A stretch of 64,000 nt of DNA from Ahrensia sp. (GTDB taxonomy: Bacteria > Pseudomonadota > Alphaproteobacteria > Rhizobiales > Rhizobiaceae), in contig JAPPOQ010000015.1 in the NCBI GenBank assembly GCA_028817895.1, forward strand, positions 142,685-206,684, in the 5' to 3' direction. The translations under genes were made by a program, and so were the position numbers. A model generated the notes under the pieces. That model was not told the origin of the DNA and did no database searches. It saw nothing but the letters and a program-made list of their open reading frames with translations. Below are positions 56,880-63,812 of the stretch, one piece after another (positions within the stretch are counted from its first letter, which is position 1; each line of letters begins with the position of its first letter).

Positions 56880-56896
56880 ATACCCCCATAGGGTAT
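56880..56896. promoter_or_regulatory. CsoR-type operator
   Basis: ATACCC-CCATA-GGGTAT, an inverted repeat with a G/C tract and AT flanks, directly before the ATG at 56899 and between the divergent repressor and MauE-like genes. This arrangement is typical of CsoR/RcnR/CstR operators. Confidence 0.65.
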
Positions 56897-56898
56897 CA

Positions 56899-57447
56899 AT
56901 GGTGCGCTTGGCGAAGGAAACCGGAGTGAGCAGCGGCGACATTTATGTGAGACAGGAAGGGCGTGGCACGACGCTGGCCGAATATTGGCCGCTCCTTGCG
57001 TTGACACTCGTTTCCGCATTGGCCGGTTGGGCGATCGTCGCCGGGCGCGCAGATGGCGGCATGAACGCGTTCATGCATGGCTTCATGGGCGTGTTTCTCG
57101 TTATCTTTGCGCTGTTGAAGATTTTCAGTCTGAAAGGCTTTCGGCGCGGCTTCACCATGTATGACCTGTTGGCGAAGCGAGTCAAAAACTATGCCTATGT
57201 CTACCCGTTTATCGAACTCGCTCTGGGCTTGGCCTATCTTGCCTATGCCGCACCAACGGCTACCTATGTCGCAACAATTGTCGTCTTCGGGTTTGGGACG
57301 TTGGGCGTAATCGCTGCACTGAGAGACGGGCTGGATATCGATTGTCCCTGCATGGGGTCGATCCTCTCCGTGCCGCTTTCCACCGTCACATTGACAGAAG
57401 ATCTCGTGATGGTGGCCATGGCCGTGATGCTTCTGGTTCAGCTGTGA
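56899..57447 (+). CDS. MauE/DoxX-type membrane protein
   Basis: 182 residues with four to five membrane segments (WPLLALTLVSALAGWAIVAG, GFMGVFLVIFALLKIFSLKGF, YPFIELALGLAYLAYAAPTA, TIVVFGFGTLGVIAAL). DIDCPCMGSILSVPLSTVTLTEDLVMVAMA is a C-x-C-bearing signature of MauE/DoxX-like redox-associated membrane proteins near copper and mercury resistance genes. It probably handles electrons or disulfides in the inner membrane. Its stop overlaps the start of the Spy-like gene (GTGA). It sits directly behind the CsoR-type operator. Confidence 0.75.
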   Translation: MVRLAKETGVSSGDIYVRQEGRGTTLAEYWPLLALTLVSALAGWAIVAGRADGGMNAFMHGFMGVFLVIFALLKIFSLKGFRRGFTMYDLLAKRVKNYAYVYPFIELALGLAYLAYAAPTATYVATIVVFGFGTLGVIAALRDGLDIDCPCMGSILSVPLSTVTLTEDLVMVAMAVMLLVQL

Positions 57448-57995
57448 AGCGCAGACTTCTTCTCATCCCAACCACGGCCTTGGTGGCTTTGATAGCCGCC
57501 GGGCTTGGCTTCATGGTGTTGTTTGGCACGGCGTATGATGCCCAAAGCCCGTATGCTGGTCAGCAAAGTCGAATGGTATCGGCGCTTTCGTCGCAAACTG
57601 TTGAAGGGCTGAAGGCCGGGGCCGGCCTCGGCTATGCTAAGGCTGAGTTGAACGGTTGGCCTGGACCGCTGCACATACTGGAACTCGCTGAGGAACTGTC
57701 TTTGTCGCAGGAGCAAAGTCGGCAGATCGAGGAGATCAGACAGGCGATGCTGGAGCGGGCCAAACCGCTCGGCGTAAAGCTGATTGAAGCCGAAGGGGCG
57801 CTCGACAGTGTTTTTGAGCAGCCAAGCCCCGCTGCGATTGACATCGAACGCGCTACATTGGAGGCGGCGAAGATCGAAGCGGAACTGCGAGCTGTGCATC
57901 TGACCGCGCATCTGCAAAGTACGCCGCTGCTTTCGCCGGAGCAGAAGGCGATCTATCAGCGGGAGCGCGGCTATCACGGACATCATGGGCATTGA
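57444..57995 (+). CDS. Spy/CpxP-like periplasmic protein
   Basis: 183 residues beginning with GTG. A signal peptide or anchor (LLLIPTTALVALIAAGLGFMVL) is followed by a helical LTxxQ-like core (ELAEELSLSQEQSRQIEEIRQAMLERAKPLG) repeated in the second half (LTAHLQSTPLLSPEQKAIYQ). Spy/CpxP chaperones bind unfolded envelope proteins and often respond to copper or other metals. The tail YHGHHGH could bind metal. The start overlaps the MauE-like stop; the cytochrome c' gene follows by 16 bases. Confidence 0.75.
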   Translation: MKRRLLLIPTTALVALIAAGLGFMVLFGTAYDAQSPYAGQQSRMVSALSSQTVEGLKAGAGLGYAKAELNGWPGPLHILELAEELSLSQEQSRQIEEIRQAMLERAKPLGVKLIEAEGALDSVFEQPSPAAIDIERATLEAAKIEAELRAVHLTAHLQSTPLLSPEQKAIYQRERGYHGHHGH

Positions 57996-58011
57996 GAGGG
58001 GCAGGACTGCC

Positions 58012-58479
58012 ATGCGAAAAATGTGGTTGGGCGTCTCTCTGGCCGCAATTGCGGCGGTCATTGGCATAGGCGGAACTGTGCTGGCGCATTCCGGCGCGAC
58101 AGGGATCGTCAAACAGCGCATGGATTCCATGAAGGCCATCGGTGCATCGATGAAGGCGATATCAAAGCTGGATTGGAACGATGAGCAGACGGCGCGCCAA
58201 AGTCTGCAAACGAACGCCAGCGCCATCGGCATGCATGCCTCTCACATTGTGGACATGTTCCCGGAGGGCAGTATTCAGGGGCCAAGCGAGGCGGAGCCTG
58301 CAATCTGGTCTCGTGCAGAAGACTTTGCGCGCATTGCCGACGCTCTGGAGCAGCGCGCAGACGAGTTGGCGCAGATGGCGCCAACCGCTTCTTCTGCATC
58401 AGACATCAAGCCGCTCATGGGCCTCATCGGCGACACTTGCAAAGCGTGCCATCAGGATTTTCGCAAGAAAAATCAATGA
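58012..58479 (+). CDS. Cytochrome c' family protein
   Basis: 155 residues. A signal peptide (MWLGVSLAAIAAVIGIGGTVLAHSG) precedes a four-helix mature domain with MKAIGASMKAISKLDWNDEQTARQS and, at the very C-terminus, the single heme-binding motif CKACHQDF, the position expected for cytochrome c'. The family binds NO or acts as a periplasmic redox protein. It is last in the CsoR-controlled MauE-like/Spy-like/cytochrome c' operon. An ATG at 57985 would overlap the upstream stop but adds residues before the signal peptide. Confidence 0.85.
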   Translation: MRKMWLGVSLAAIAAVIGIGGTVLAHSGATGIVKQRMDSMKAIGASMKAISKLDWNDEQTARQSLQTNASAIGMHASHIVDMFPEGSIQGPSEAEPAIWSRAEDFARIADALEQRADELAQMAPTASSASDIKPLMGLIGDTCKACHQDFRKKNQ

Positions 58480-58493
58480 ACCTCGGCTTTTTC

Positions 58494-59528
58494 TCAGATA
58501 ACAGCCTGGAACAACAGTCCGCTGATCACCGCCCCCGTGACGCCCAGCCCAAGATAGGCGGCGAAGACGCGCGTGCGGACGAGTGACCAGACCGCAGCCA
58601 TGGCCGGGATCGAACTGACGGCACCGGCAATCATGAAGGACATGGCCGCGCCAGCGCTCATGCCCTGTTCCATCAGCCCGGCCAGCATGGGCGGCGCGAC
58701 ATAGGAGTTTAGGTAGGCAGGCATGCCAACCAAAGCCGCAATCGTGATGGGGACCACGCCTTCTCCGCCAACAATGGCGGCAATGGCTTGCGCCGGCACA
58801 TAAGTGACCAGCAGCGCCTCCAGCACATAGGCCAATGCGAGCCACTTTGTGAGGAACAGCGCATTGTGAATTGCCTCCGCGCGAAAGGTCTCGCGGCGTG
58901 CGCTGTCCTGCCAGACACGCCATTGCGGTTTGCCGCTGAAAGGATCAGGGCCACAACCGCATCCCTTGCGCTGATAGGGCTTGAGGACTTCGCCAAATGC
59001 ACCGGTGCTGGTCAGCGCTTTCATGGCAAAGCCGCCGACAAGACCCAATGCAACCGCAGACACCGCCTTGCCGATCGCAAATGGCCAGCCGAGCGCGGCT
59101 GCGGTGATCAAAAGCGTCGGCGGGTCAATCAATGGAGAGGAAAGCCAGAAGGCCATAACGGCCGACAGCGGTGCGCCGAGGGCCAGAAGCCCGGCAATGA
59201 AGGGGATAACCTCGCAAGAGCAAAAGGGAGCAAGGCCGCCAAACAGGGCCGCAAGCACAATCATGCGCGTCTCACGACCTTTGAAGGCCTCGGCCACCAC
59301 CGCCTCCGCGCCGGCTGCTTTCAACCAGGCAATGAGCAGAACAGCAAAGGCGATATAGGGCAGGGTGCCCATGAAGGCCTTTACTGCAAATGTAATGATG
59401 GGCTGGAATTGTGCCGGATCGACCAAGGCTACGACGAGCGGGAGCAGGAGCGTCAGGGTCCATGGTGTCTTCAGGCGCTCCGCAATTGACATGCGGACCG
59501 GATTTTCAATTTCGGCGCTCAGGCTCAT
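58494..59528 (-). CDS. Permease of the SO_0444/ArsP family
   Basis: 344 residues with about eight membrane segments. GGLAPFCSCEVIPFIAGLLALGAPLSAVMAFWLSSPLIDPP carries the CSC pair that is the family signature. A cytosolic loop has CGCGPDPFSGKPQW, and GVVPITIAALVGMPAYLNSYV repeats the pattern. Members export arsenicals, copper or zinc. GGAGAG before the ATG at 59528 supports the start; longer frames are the antisense of the Cys-rich gene. It is third in the ArsR operon and convergent with the cytochrome c' gene. Confidence 0.83.
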   Translation of the reverse strand: MSLSAEIENPVRMSIAERLKTPWTLTLLLPLVVALVDPAQFQPIITFAVKAFMGTLPYIAFAVLLIAWLKAAGAEAVVAEAFKGRETRMIVLAALFGGLAPFCSCEVIPFIAGLLALGAPLSAVMAFWLSSPLIDPPTLLITAAALGWPFAIGKAVSAVALGLVGGFAMKALTSTGAFGEVLKPYQRKGCGCGPDPFSGKPQWRVWQDSARRETFRAEAIHNALFLTKWLALAYVLEALLVTYVPAQAIAAIVGGEGVVPITIAALVGMPAYLNSYVAPPMLAGLMEQGMSAGAAMSFMIAGAVSSIPAMAAVWSLVRTRVFAAYLGLGVTGAVISGLLFQAVI

Positions 59529-59562
59529 CTTGTTTACTCTCCATGCAAACTCAATCAACGCG

Positions 59563-59733
59563 TCAGTTCTGCCCGCGTCCGCAACAGCCGCTCGGGCAGC
59601 ATGTGTCGGGGCAGCATTCCCCACCGCCACAGGTTCCGCCGCAACAGTTGGGGCCGCAGCAAGTGCTACTGCAACACTCCTTGACGACGTGTAGTGACGC
59701 ATTTCCCAAGCGTCGCAAGATCCGATTTGTCAT
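59563..59733 (-). CDS. Cys-rich CC-x-x-x pentapeptide-repeat protein, metallothionein-like
   Basis: 56 residues. After a basic start (TNRILRRLGNASLHVVKE) come seven pentapeptides: CCSST, CCGPN, CCGGT, CGGGE, CCPDT, CCPSG, CCGRG. There are 13 cysteines in 32 residues, paired every fifth position with one half-site missing. No known family comes to mind; the density suggests binding of soft metals such as Cu, Zn, Cd or As. Its ATG overlaps the TGA of the ArsR-type repressor (ATGA), and the permease follows 34 bases on, so it belongs to the same metal-responsive operon. Confidence 0.72.
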   Translation of the reverse strand: MTNRILRRLGNASLHVVKECCSSTCCGPNCCGGTCGGGECCPDTCCPSGCCGRGQN

Positions 59734-60065
59734 GATGCCAGTTCCTTTTGGGTCTCGCCGCGCACACCGACATCTGCGTCAGCACAGCATTCTTCAAAGA
59801 TGAATTGAGCGAGTTCCGCCAGACGCGCATAGGCTGCTCGGTTGATGATGGAGCGGCCGTCCCGGACTTGTTCGATCAAGCCTGCCGCACTCAGGGTCTT
59901 CAGGTGGTGGGCGAGGGTTGACGCCGGAATCCCCGTTCGCTCGCCAATTTCGCCAACGCTGATGCCGCCGCGCCCGGCCCGCACCAAAGTGCGAAGAACG
60001 TCCAGCCGGGCCTCCGACCCCATTGCGGAAAACCCGCTGGCTACCATCGCAACTCGATCATCCAT
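59730..60065 (-). CDS. ArsR-family metalloregulator
   Basis: 111 residues. The winged helix-turn-helix reads MGSEARLDVLRTLVRAGRGGISVGEIGERTGIPASTLAHHLKTLSAAGLIEQVRDGRSI, typical of ArsR/SmtB. FIFEECCADADVGV near the C-terminus gives a Cys-Cys pair that could sense metal. The start at 60065 (MDDRVAM) matches the family; frames extending upstream to 60284 cross the operator region and are not credible. A large palindrome lies 14 bases upstream. It precedes and overlaps the Cys-rich gene. Confidence 0.87.
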   Translation of the reverse strand: MDDRVAMVASGFSAMGSEARLDVLRTLVRAGRGGISVGEIGERTGIPASTLAHHLKTLSAAGLIEQVRDGRSIINRAAYARLAELAQFIFEECCADADVGVRGETQKELAS

Positions 60066-60078
60066 CGACGCATCCTTT

Positions 60079-60106
60079 ATTTCTATATATCTGGTTATAT
60101 CGAAAT
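60079..60106. promoter_or_regulatory. ArsR-type operator palindrome
   Basis: An AT-rich 28-base imperfect palindrome beginning ATTTC and ending GAAAT, with a second block of ATATA in each arm, centred between the ArsR gene and mttB. It can repress the ArsR operon and perhaps influence the divergent mttB promoter. Confidence 0.6.
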
Positions 60107-60237
60107 GACTGCTTGCGCAAGCCCCTTTGTCGACAATGCGACGCTGCAAGGCGTTGGGGGACATTTGAAAAGGCGCTATCAGGCGCATAGAAAAGCCCGC
60201 GGCGTAAATGCGCGTTCGGCGTTTTTGGGAGGCTGAT

Positions 60238-61866
60238 GTGAACGACCCTGATTTGGAAAGCGCCAATCCGGACACGGCAGGCACTGAAGTGCATCAGGAA
60301 GTGCGTGATACCGTGCGCCAGGAAGCGCGCGGTCGGCGTGGACGCGGCGGCGGCGGTGCGGCCGCGCGGCGCGCCCAGCGCACATCTGAGGCCGTTGAGC
60401 AACTCCCCTATGTCCGGCGCAAGATCGCTGAGTTCGATATTCTAGACGATGAAGCGATCGAGATCATCGAGCGCAATGCTGATATTCTGATGGAGGAAGT
60501 CGGTGTCGAGTATCGCGATGACCCCGAAGCGCTTGCCATGTGGAAGGAAGCCGGAGCCGATGTGAGGGGAAGCAAAGTGCATTTCCCGGTGGGCTTATGC
60601 CGCGAGTTGATGAAAACCGCACCATCCACTTTTACGCAGCATGCGCGCAACAGCGAGCGCAATGTCGAAATCGGTGGCAAGAGCACCGTCTTTGCGCCGG
60701 TCTATGGTCCGCCCTTTGTGGTCGATCTCGAGGGTGAGCGGCGTTACGCGACCATCGAGGATTTCCGCAACTTTGTGAAAATGGCCTATATGGCGCCCGC
60801 CCTGCATCACAGCGGTGGGACGGTTTGCGAGCCGACTGATATTGCCGTCAACAAGCGCCATCTCGACATGCTTCATGCGCATATGACGTTGTCCGACAAG
60901 CCCTATATGGGCTCGGTCACCGCACCTGAACGGGCGGAAGACACGGTTGAGATGTCCAAAATCCTTTTCGGCGACGCCTTTGTTGATGAAAACTGCGTGG
61001 TGACCTCGCTGATCAACTGCAATTCGCCTTTGGTGCTGGATGATACCATGCTGGGCGCGCTGAAGGTCTATGCACGGGCCGGACAGGCAACGATTGTCTC
61101 TCCCTTCATTGTTGGTGGCGCCATGTCGCCGGTCACGGTGGCGGGCACGCTGACCCAGGTGCTTGCGGAAGCGACATCGGCGATTGCCTTCTCGCAATTG
61201 TGCCGCCCAGGCGCTCCGGTGATTTTCGGAACCTTTGCCACGTCAATTTCCATGCAGACGGGCGCACCGGCCTTCGGCACTCCGGAGCCGGCACAGGTTC
61301 TGTTTGGCGCTGCGCAATTTGCCCGCCGCTATAATCTGCCGTTCCGTTCCGGCGGGTCGCTCACCGGGTCAAAACTGCCGGACGCGCAGGCGGCCTATGA
61401 GTCTGCGCATACGATCGGCCCGGCGCTAATGGGCGGCGTCAATTTCGTGCTGCATGCGGCTGGCTGGCTGGAGGGCGGGCTTGTCAGCTCCTACGAAAAG
61501 TTCGTGATGGATTGCGACCAACTCGCGGCCCAGCAAAAGATGGCGGCAGGCGTTGACGTGTCCGAAAATGGCCAGGCCATGGGCGCGCTGCGGGAAGTCG
61601 GCGGCAGCGAGATCACCCACTATCTCGGCACAGAACACACGCAGGCGAACTTCAAAACGGCCTTCTTCCGTTCAACCATCGCTGACAACAACTCCTTTGA
61701 GCAATGGGAGGTTGAAGGGCGAAAATCCGCACCCGAACGCGCCAACGCGATTGCCCGCAAATGGATAGAGCAACATGAGGCACCTGCCATGGACCCGGCA
61801 ACGCGGGAGGCCTTGGACGATTATGTTGCTCGCAAGAAGGAGTCCATGCCTGACGCATTCACCTGA
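60238..61866 (+). CDS. MttB-family corrinoid methyltransferase, probably glycine-betaine type
   Basis: 542 residues in a TIM-barrel MttB fold without any in-frame TAG, so it is a non-pyrrolysine member. Blocks: DDEAIEIIERNADILMEEVGVEY, FAPVYGPPFVVDLEGERRYATIEDFRNF, HHSGGTVCEPTDI, SLINCNSPLVLDDTMLGAL, RRYNLPFRSGGSLTGSKLPDAQAAYES. The first 50 residues include an Arg/Gly stretch (RGRRGRGGGGAAARRAQR). Non-pyrrolysine MttB proteins such as MtgB demethylate glycine betaine and other quaternary amines, giving dimethylglycine. GTG 60238 follows GGGAGG at six bases. Substrate inferred from the dimethylglycine dehydrogenase and GlxA-type regulator nearby. Confidence 0.88.
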   Translation: MNDPDLESANPDTAGTEVHQEVRDTVRQEARGRRGRGGGGAAARRAQRTSEAVEQLPYVRRKIAEFDILDDEAIEIIERNADILMEEVGVEYRDDPEALAMWKEAGADVRGSKVHFPVGLCRELMKTAPSTFTQHARNSERNVEIGGKSTVFAPVYGPPFVVDLEGERRYATIEDFRNFVKMAYMAPALHHSGGTVCEPTDIAVNKRHLDMLHAHMTLSDKPYMGSVTAPERAEDTVEMSKILFGDAFVDENCVVTSLINCNSPLVLDDTMLGALKVYARAGQATIVSPFIVGGAMSPVTVAGTLTQVLAEATSAIAFSQLCRPGAPVIFGTFATSISMQTGAPAFGTPEPAQVLFGAAQFARRYNLPFRSGGSLTGSKLPDAQAAYESAHTIGPALMGGVNFVLHAAGWLEGGLVSSYEKFVMDCDQLAAQQKMAAGVDVSENGQAMGALREVGGSEITHYLGTEHTQANFKTAFFRSTIADNNSFEQWEVEGRKSAPERANAIARKWIEQHEAPAMDPATREALDDYVARKKESMPDAFT

Positions 61867-61875
61867 ACACGCGAG

Positions 61876-61982
61876 GGCAGGGCGCCAAAATCACCGGAAG
61901 TCGATGCCGCTCAAACCGTGCGGCGTTTCATTGACAAGGCCGTTTGGCGGTGAGGGGCAGGACGGCGCGCGAGATTGAGGCG
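61876..61982 (+). repeat. 107-base direct repeat, copy 1
   Basis: Matches 63081-63187 without gaps. The last ~60 bases are identical except one position; the first part differs at ten positions. Six consecutive codons read VDAAQT in both but differ only in third positions, so it descends from coding sequence ending ...VRRFIDKAVWR. It starts 10 bases after the mttB stop codon. Confidence 0.8.
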
Positions 61983-61988
61983 CAGGCC

Positions 61989-62393
61989 TCATACGTCTCC
62001 CGACGCCTTGTTCATTGCCTCAACAAACGTTTGGTAGACAACATGCTCTTCCGGGCGAACCAATGATGCAAGTTTCTTACGAGTTTCGGAATCGGCATTT
62101 TTGCCAATCCATTTGCCGAGCCTGCGGACCGAGTCATCATGCCAATCGGCATCAGCCCAGTTCATGAGGTAGAGTTTTACGGCGAAGCGTGCCGCCTCAC
62201 TCCTGTCTTTATCTTCGAGCGCGAGCTTGAAAGCCTCTCTATCGCTAGGCCTAAATGTATCAAGCCTCCACGACAGAGCTTCCGAATAATCTGCCAACAT
62301 CGTACCGTCCCTATCAGTATCTTTCGACACAGATGGGGCAAATATTGGACGAGACGGGTTAACATTCTCCTCCAGACTACGCGTGTTCTGCAT
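61989..62393 (-). CDS. Hypothetical protein of the repeat-bracketed island
   Basis: 134 residues. ADYSEALSWRLDTFRPSDREAFKLALEDKDRSEAARFAVKLYLMNWADADWHDDSVRRLGKWI is the main body, helical and charged, with no known family recognised. The start at 62393 (MQNTRSLEE) is used. It follows the next gene on the same strand by 11 bases, so the two are an operon. Moderate AT content and bracketing direct repeats suggest acquired DNA. An effector or immunity role is possible but unsupported. Confidence 0.5.
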   Translation of the reverse strand: MQNTRSLEENVNPSRPIFAPSVSKDTDRDGTMLADYSEALSWRLDTFRPSDREAFKLALEDKDRSEAARFAVKLYLMNWADADWHDDSVRRLGKWIGKNADSETRKKLASLVRPEEHVVYQTFVEAMNKASGDV

Positions 62394-62404
62394 GATAGGT
62401 CTCC

Positions 62405-62938
62405 TCACAATACATCGTCCACGGTGACCTGGACGCCACACCGAAGAAACTCCTCTGCAACTGCGTGAAGTTGCGACTCGGACGGCGGCGAATCAGCACA
62501 GTACCGCCCGGAGTTTGCATTGAGCACCCACTGGCATCTCTGATTGAAAAAGTCGAGCGCAAGCTCCCCCGCGATCCGAGCGCTTCTGGTCTCGTCTTCA
62601 CGGATTAGGGTTGGATGACCAAGCTTCTTCTGTTCGACACCATCGCTGTAGCCTCTGCGACGAGGGTAACCCATGAAACCAGCTTCCGGTTGAACTATTG
62701 CAAGCTCCTCCACCGCAAGCCAAATGCTATCGGTGTTGTCCATGGCCCAAAGATAGGTGTTTGATCGCAACATGGCTGAGAAAAGTTGGGTCTGGGCCAG
62801 TTCTTCGAGAGCGGCAAGCCAAGCGCCCACATTGCCGGTCAGTCTGACAAGAGAGGCAGGAGCGCGGTCCTCCCAGTCATCGATCTTTGTGGGCAGACGC
62901 AGATGACCGTAGATCTCGTCCGATTTATTGGCAGTCAT
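62405..62938 (-). CDS. Hypothetical protein, first gene of the island operon
   Basis: 177 residues, soluble and mixed alpha/beta, with LRLPTKIDDWEDRAPASLVRLTGNVGAWLAALEELAQTQLF near the start and PRRRGYSDGVEQKKLGHPTLIREDETRSARIAGELALDFFNQR in the middle. No family or catalytic motif is recognised. It has no signal peptide. It is preceded by about 140 bases of AT-rich DNA that may hold its promoter and is followed at 11 bases by the other island gene. Confidence 0.5.
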   Translation of the reverse strand: MTANKSDEIYGHLRLPTKIDDWEDRAPASLVRLTGNVGAWLAALEELAQTQLFSAMLRSNTYLWAMDNTDSIWLAVEELAIVQPEAGFMGYPRRRGYSDGVEQKKLGHPTLIREDETRSARIAGELALDFFNQRCQWVLNANSGRYCADSPPSESQLHAVAEEFLRCGVQVTVDDVL

Positions 62939-63080
62939 AAGATCAAATCGAATCAGTCAAACTATCAATACAACAATCACAATCATGCTGGAGCGATGTT
63001 TTCAACTTTCCCTGTATCAACTGACGATGCGTTTTGAACGTCAAGAAGGGCAGTGATGCGTGACGATGCAATCAATGACT

Positions 63081-63187
63081 GGCAGGGCGCCAAGGACAGT
63101 GGAAGTGGACGCAGCGCAGACGGTGCGGCGTTTCATTGACAAGGCCGTTTGGCGGTGAGGGGCAGGAGGGCGCGCGAGATTGAGGCG
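63081..63187 (+). repeat. 107-base direct repeat, copy 2
   Basis: This copy overlaps the start of the iron-sulfur protein gene. A short frame from an ATG at 63075 ends ...VRRFIDKAVWR and its TGA overlaps the GTG at 63155 (GTGA). Differences from copy 1 concentrate at its left end. Confidence 0.8.
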
Positions 63188-63805
63188 GAAGCGCAACGAC
63201 ACTTGCAGCCGACCGGGTTTTTGACGCTGGGATGGTTCCGGGTTGAAGCTGGCCAATCGGCCCTGATGATTGGCAATGTCGGCAGCAGTCTGTGGTCAGC
63301 CTTTGAGGCTTCTTCGCAGTTTGCCGATGGGCAAGCCGATCCGCTGGATCGCTGGACACGCGAGGTTCTCGATGCATTGGGCGCGACGCTTGACTGCGCG
63401 GTGCGCTATCCTTTTGGCAGCCCCCTTTATCCGTTCCAGCGTTATGCGGCTGAGGCTGCGCAGATGCGCCCATCCCCGCTTGGACTCTATATCCATCCCA
63501 AACATGGTCTGTGGGTCGGGTTGCGCGGAGCACTGGTCTTCGATGAAACGCTCACACTGCCAACGCCTGAAATTTTGCCTCATCCATGCGAAAGCTGCGC
63601 GGATAAGCCATGCCTGAGCGCGTGCCCGGTTTCGGCGTTTTCCGGCGATGGTTTCGAGGTCTCAGCCTGCCGGTCACACATTTCCAACGATGTTGGGGCA
63701 GAGTGCTTCAATCACGGCTGCCTGGCTCGCCGAGCCTGCCCGGTGGGAGCTGACAAAGCCTATGGCGACGCGCAGCAGCGCTTTCACATGGAGGCGTTTC
63801 GGTGA
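63155..63805 (+). CDS. 4Fe-4S ferredoxin-type protein
   Basis: 216 residues from the GTG at 63155. PTGFLTLGWF opens the conserved part, followed by PFGSPLYPFQRYAAEA. A cysteine-rich C-terminal third has CESCADKPCLSACP and then CFNHGCLARRACPVG, giving the eight cysteines of two [4Fe-4S] clusters, though the spacing is not the plain CxxCxxCxxxCP pattern. It resembles the iron-sulfur domain of QueG but lacks the cobalamin-binding part, so queuosine biosynthesis is unlikely. Its N-terminal coding sequence is duplicated 1.2 kb upstream in copy 1 of the direct repeat. Confidence 0.75.
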   Translation: MRGRRAREIEAEAQRHLQPTGFLTLGWFRVEAGQSALMIGNVGSSLWSAFEASSQFADGQADPLDRWTREVLDALGATLDCAVRYPFGSPLYPFQRYAAEAAQMRPSPLGLYIHPKHGLWVGLRGALVFDETLTLPTPEILPHPCESCADKPCLSACPVSAFSGDGFEVSACRSHISNDVGAECFNHGCLARRACPVGADKAYGDAQQRFHMEAFR

Positions 63806-63812
63806 AGTGGTT

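Noticed and set aside
59529..59702. N-terminal extension of the permease (58 residues, alanine/valine-rich)
   Set aside because: It is another frame through the Cys-rich gene; the ATG at 59528 has a good ribosome site and begins the family fold.
60238..61866. Pyrrolysine-containing MttB
   Set aside because: The frame has no internal TAG, and no pyl genes are in the window; it is a non-pyrrolysine member.
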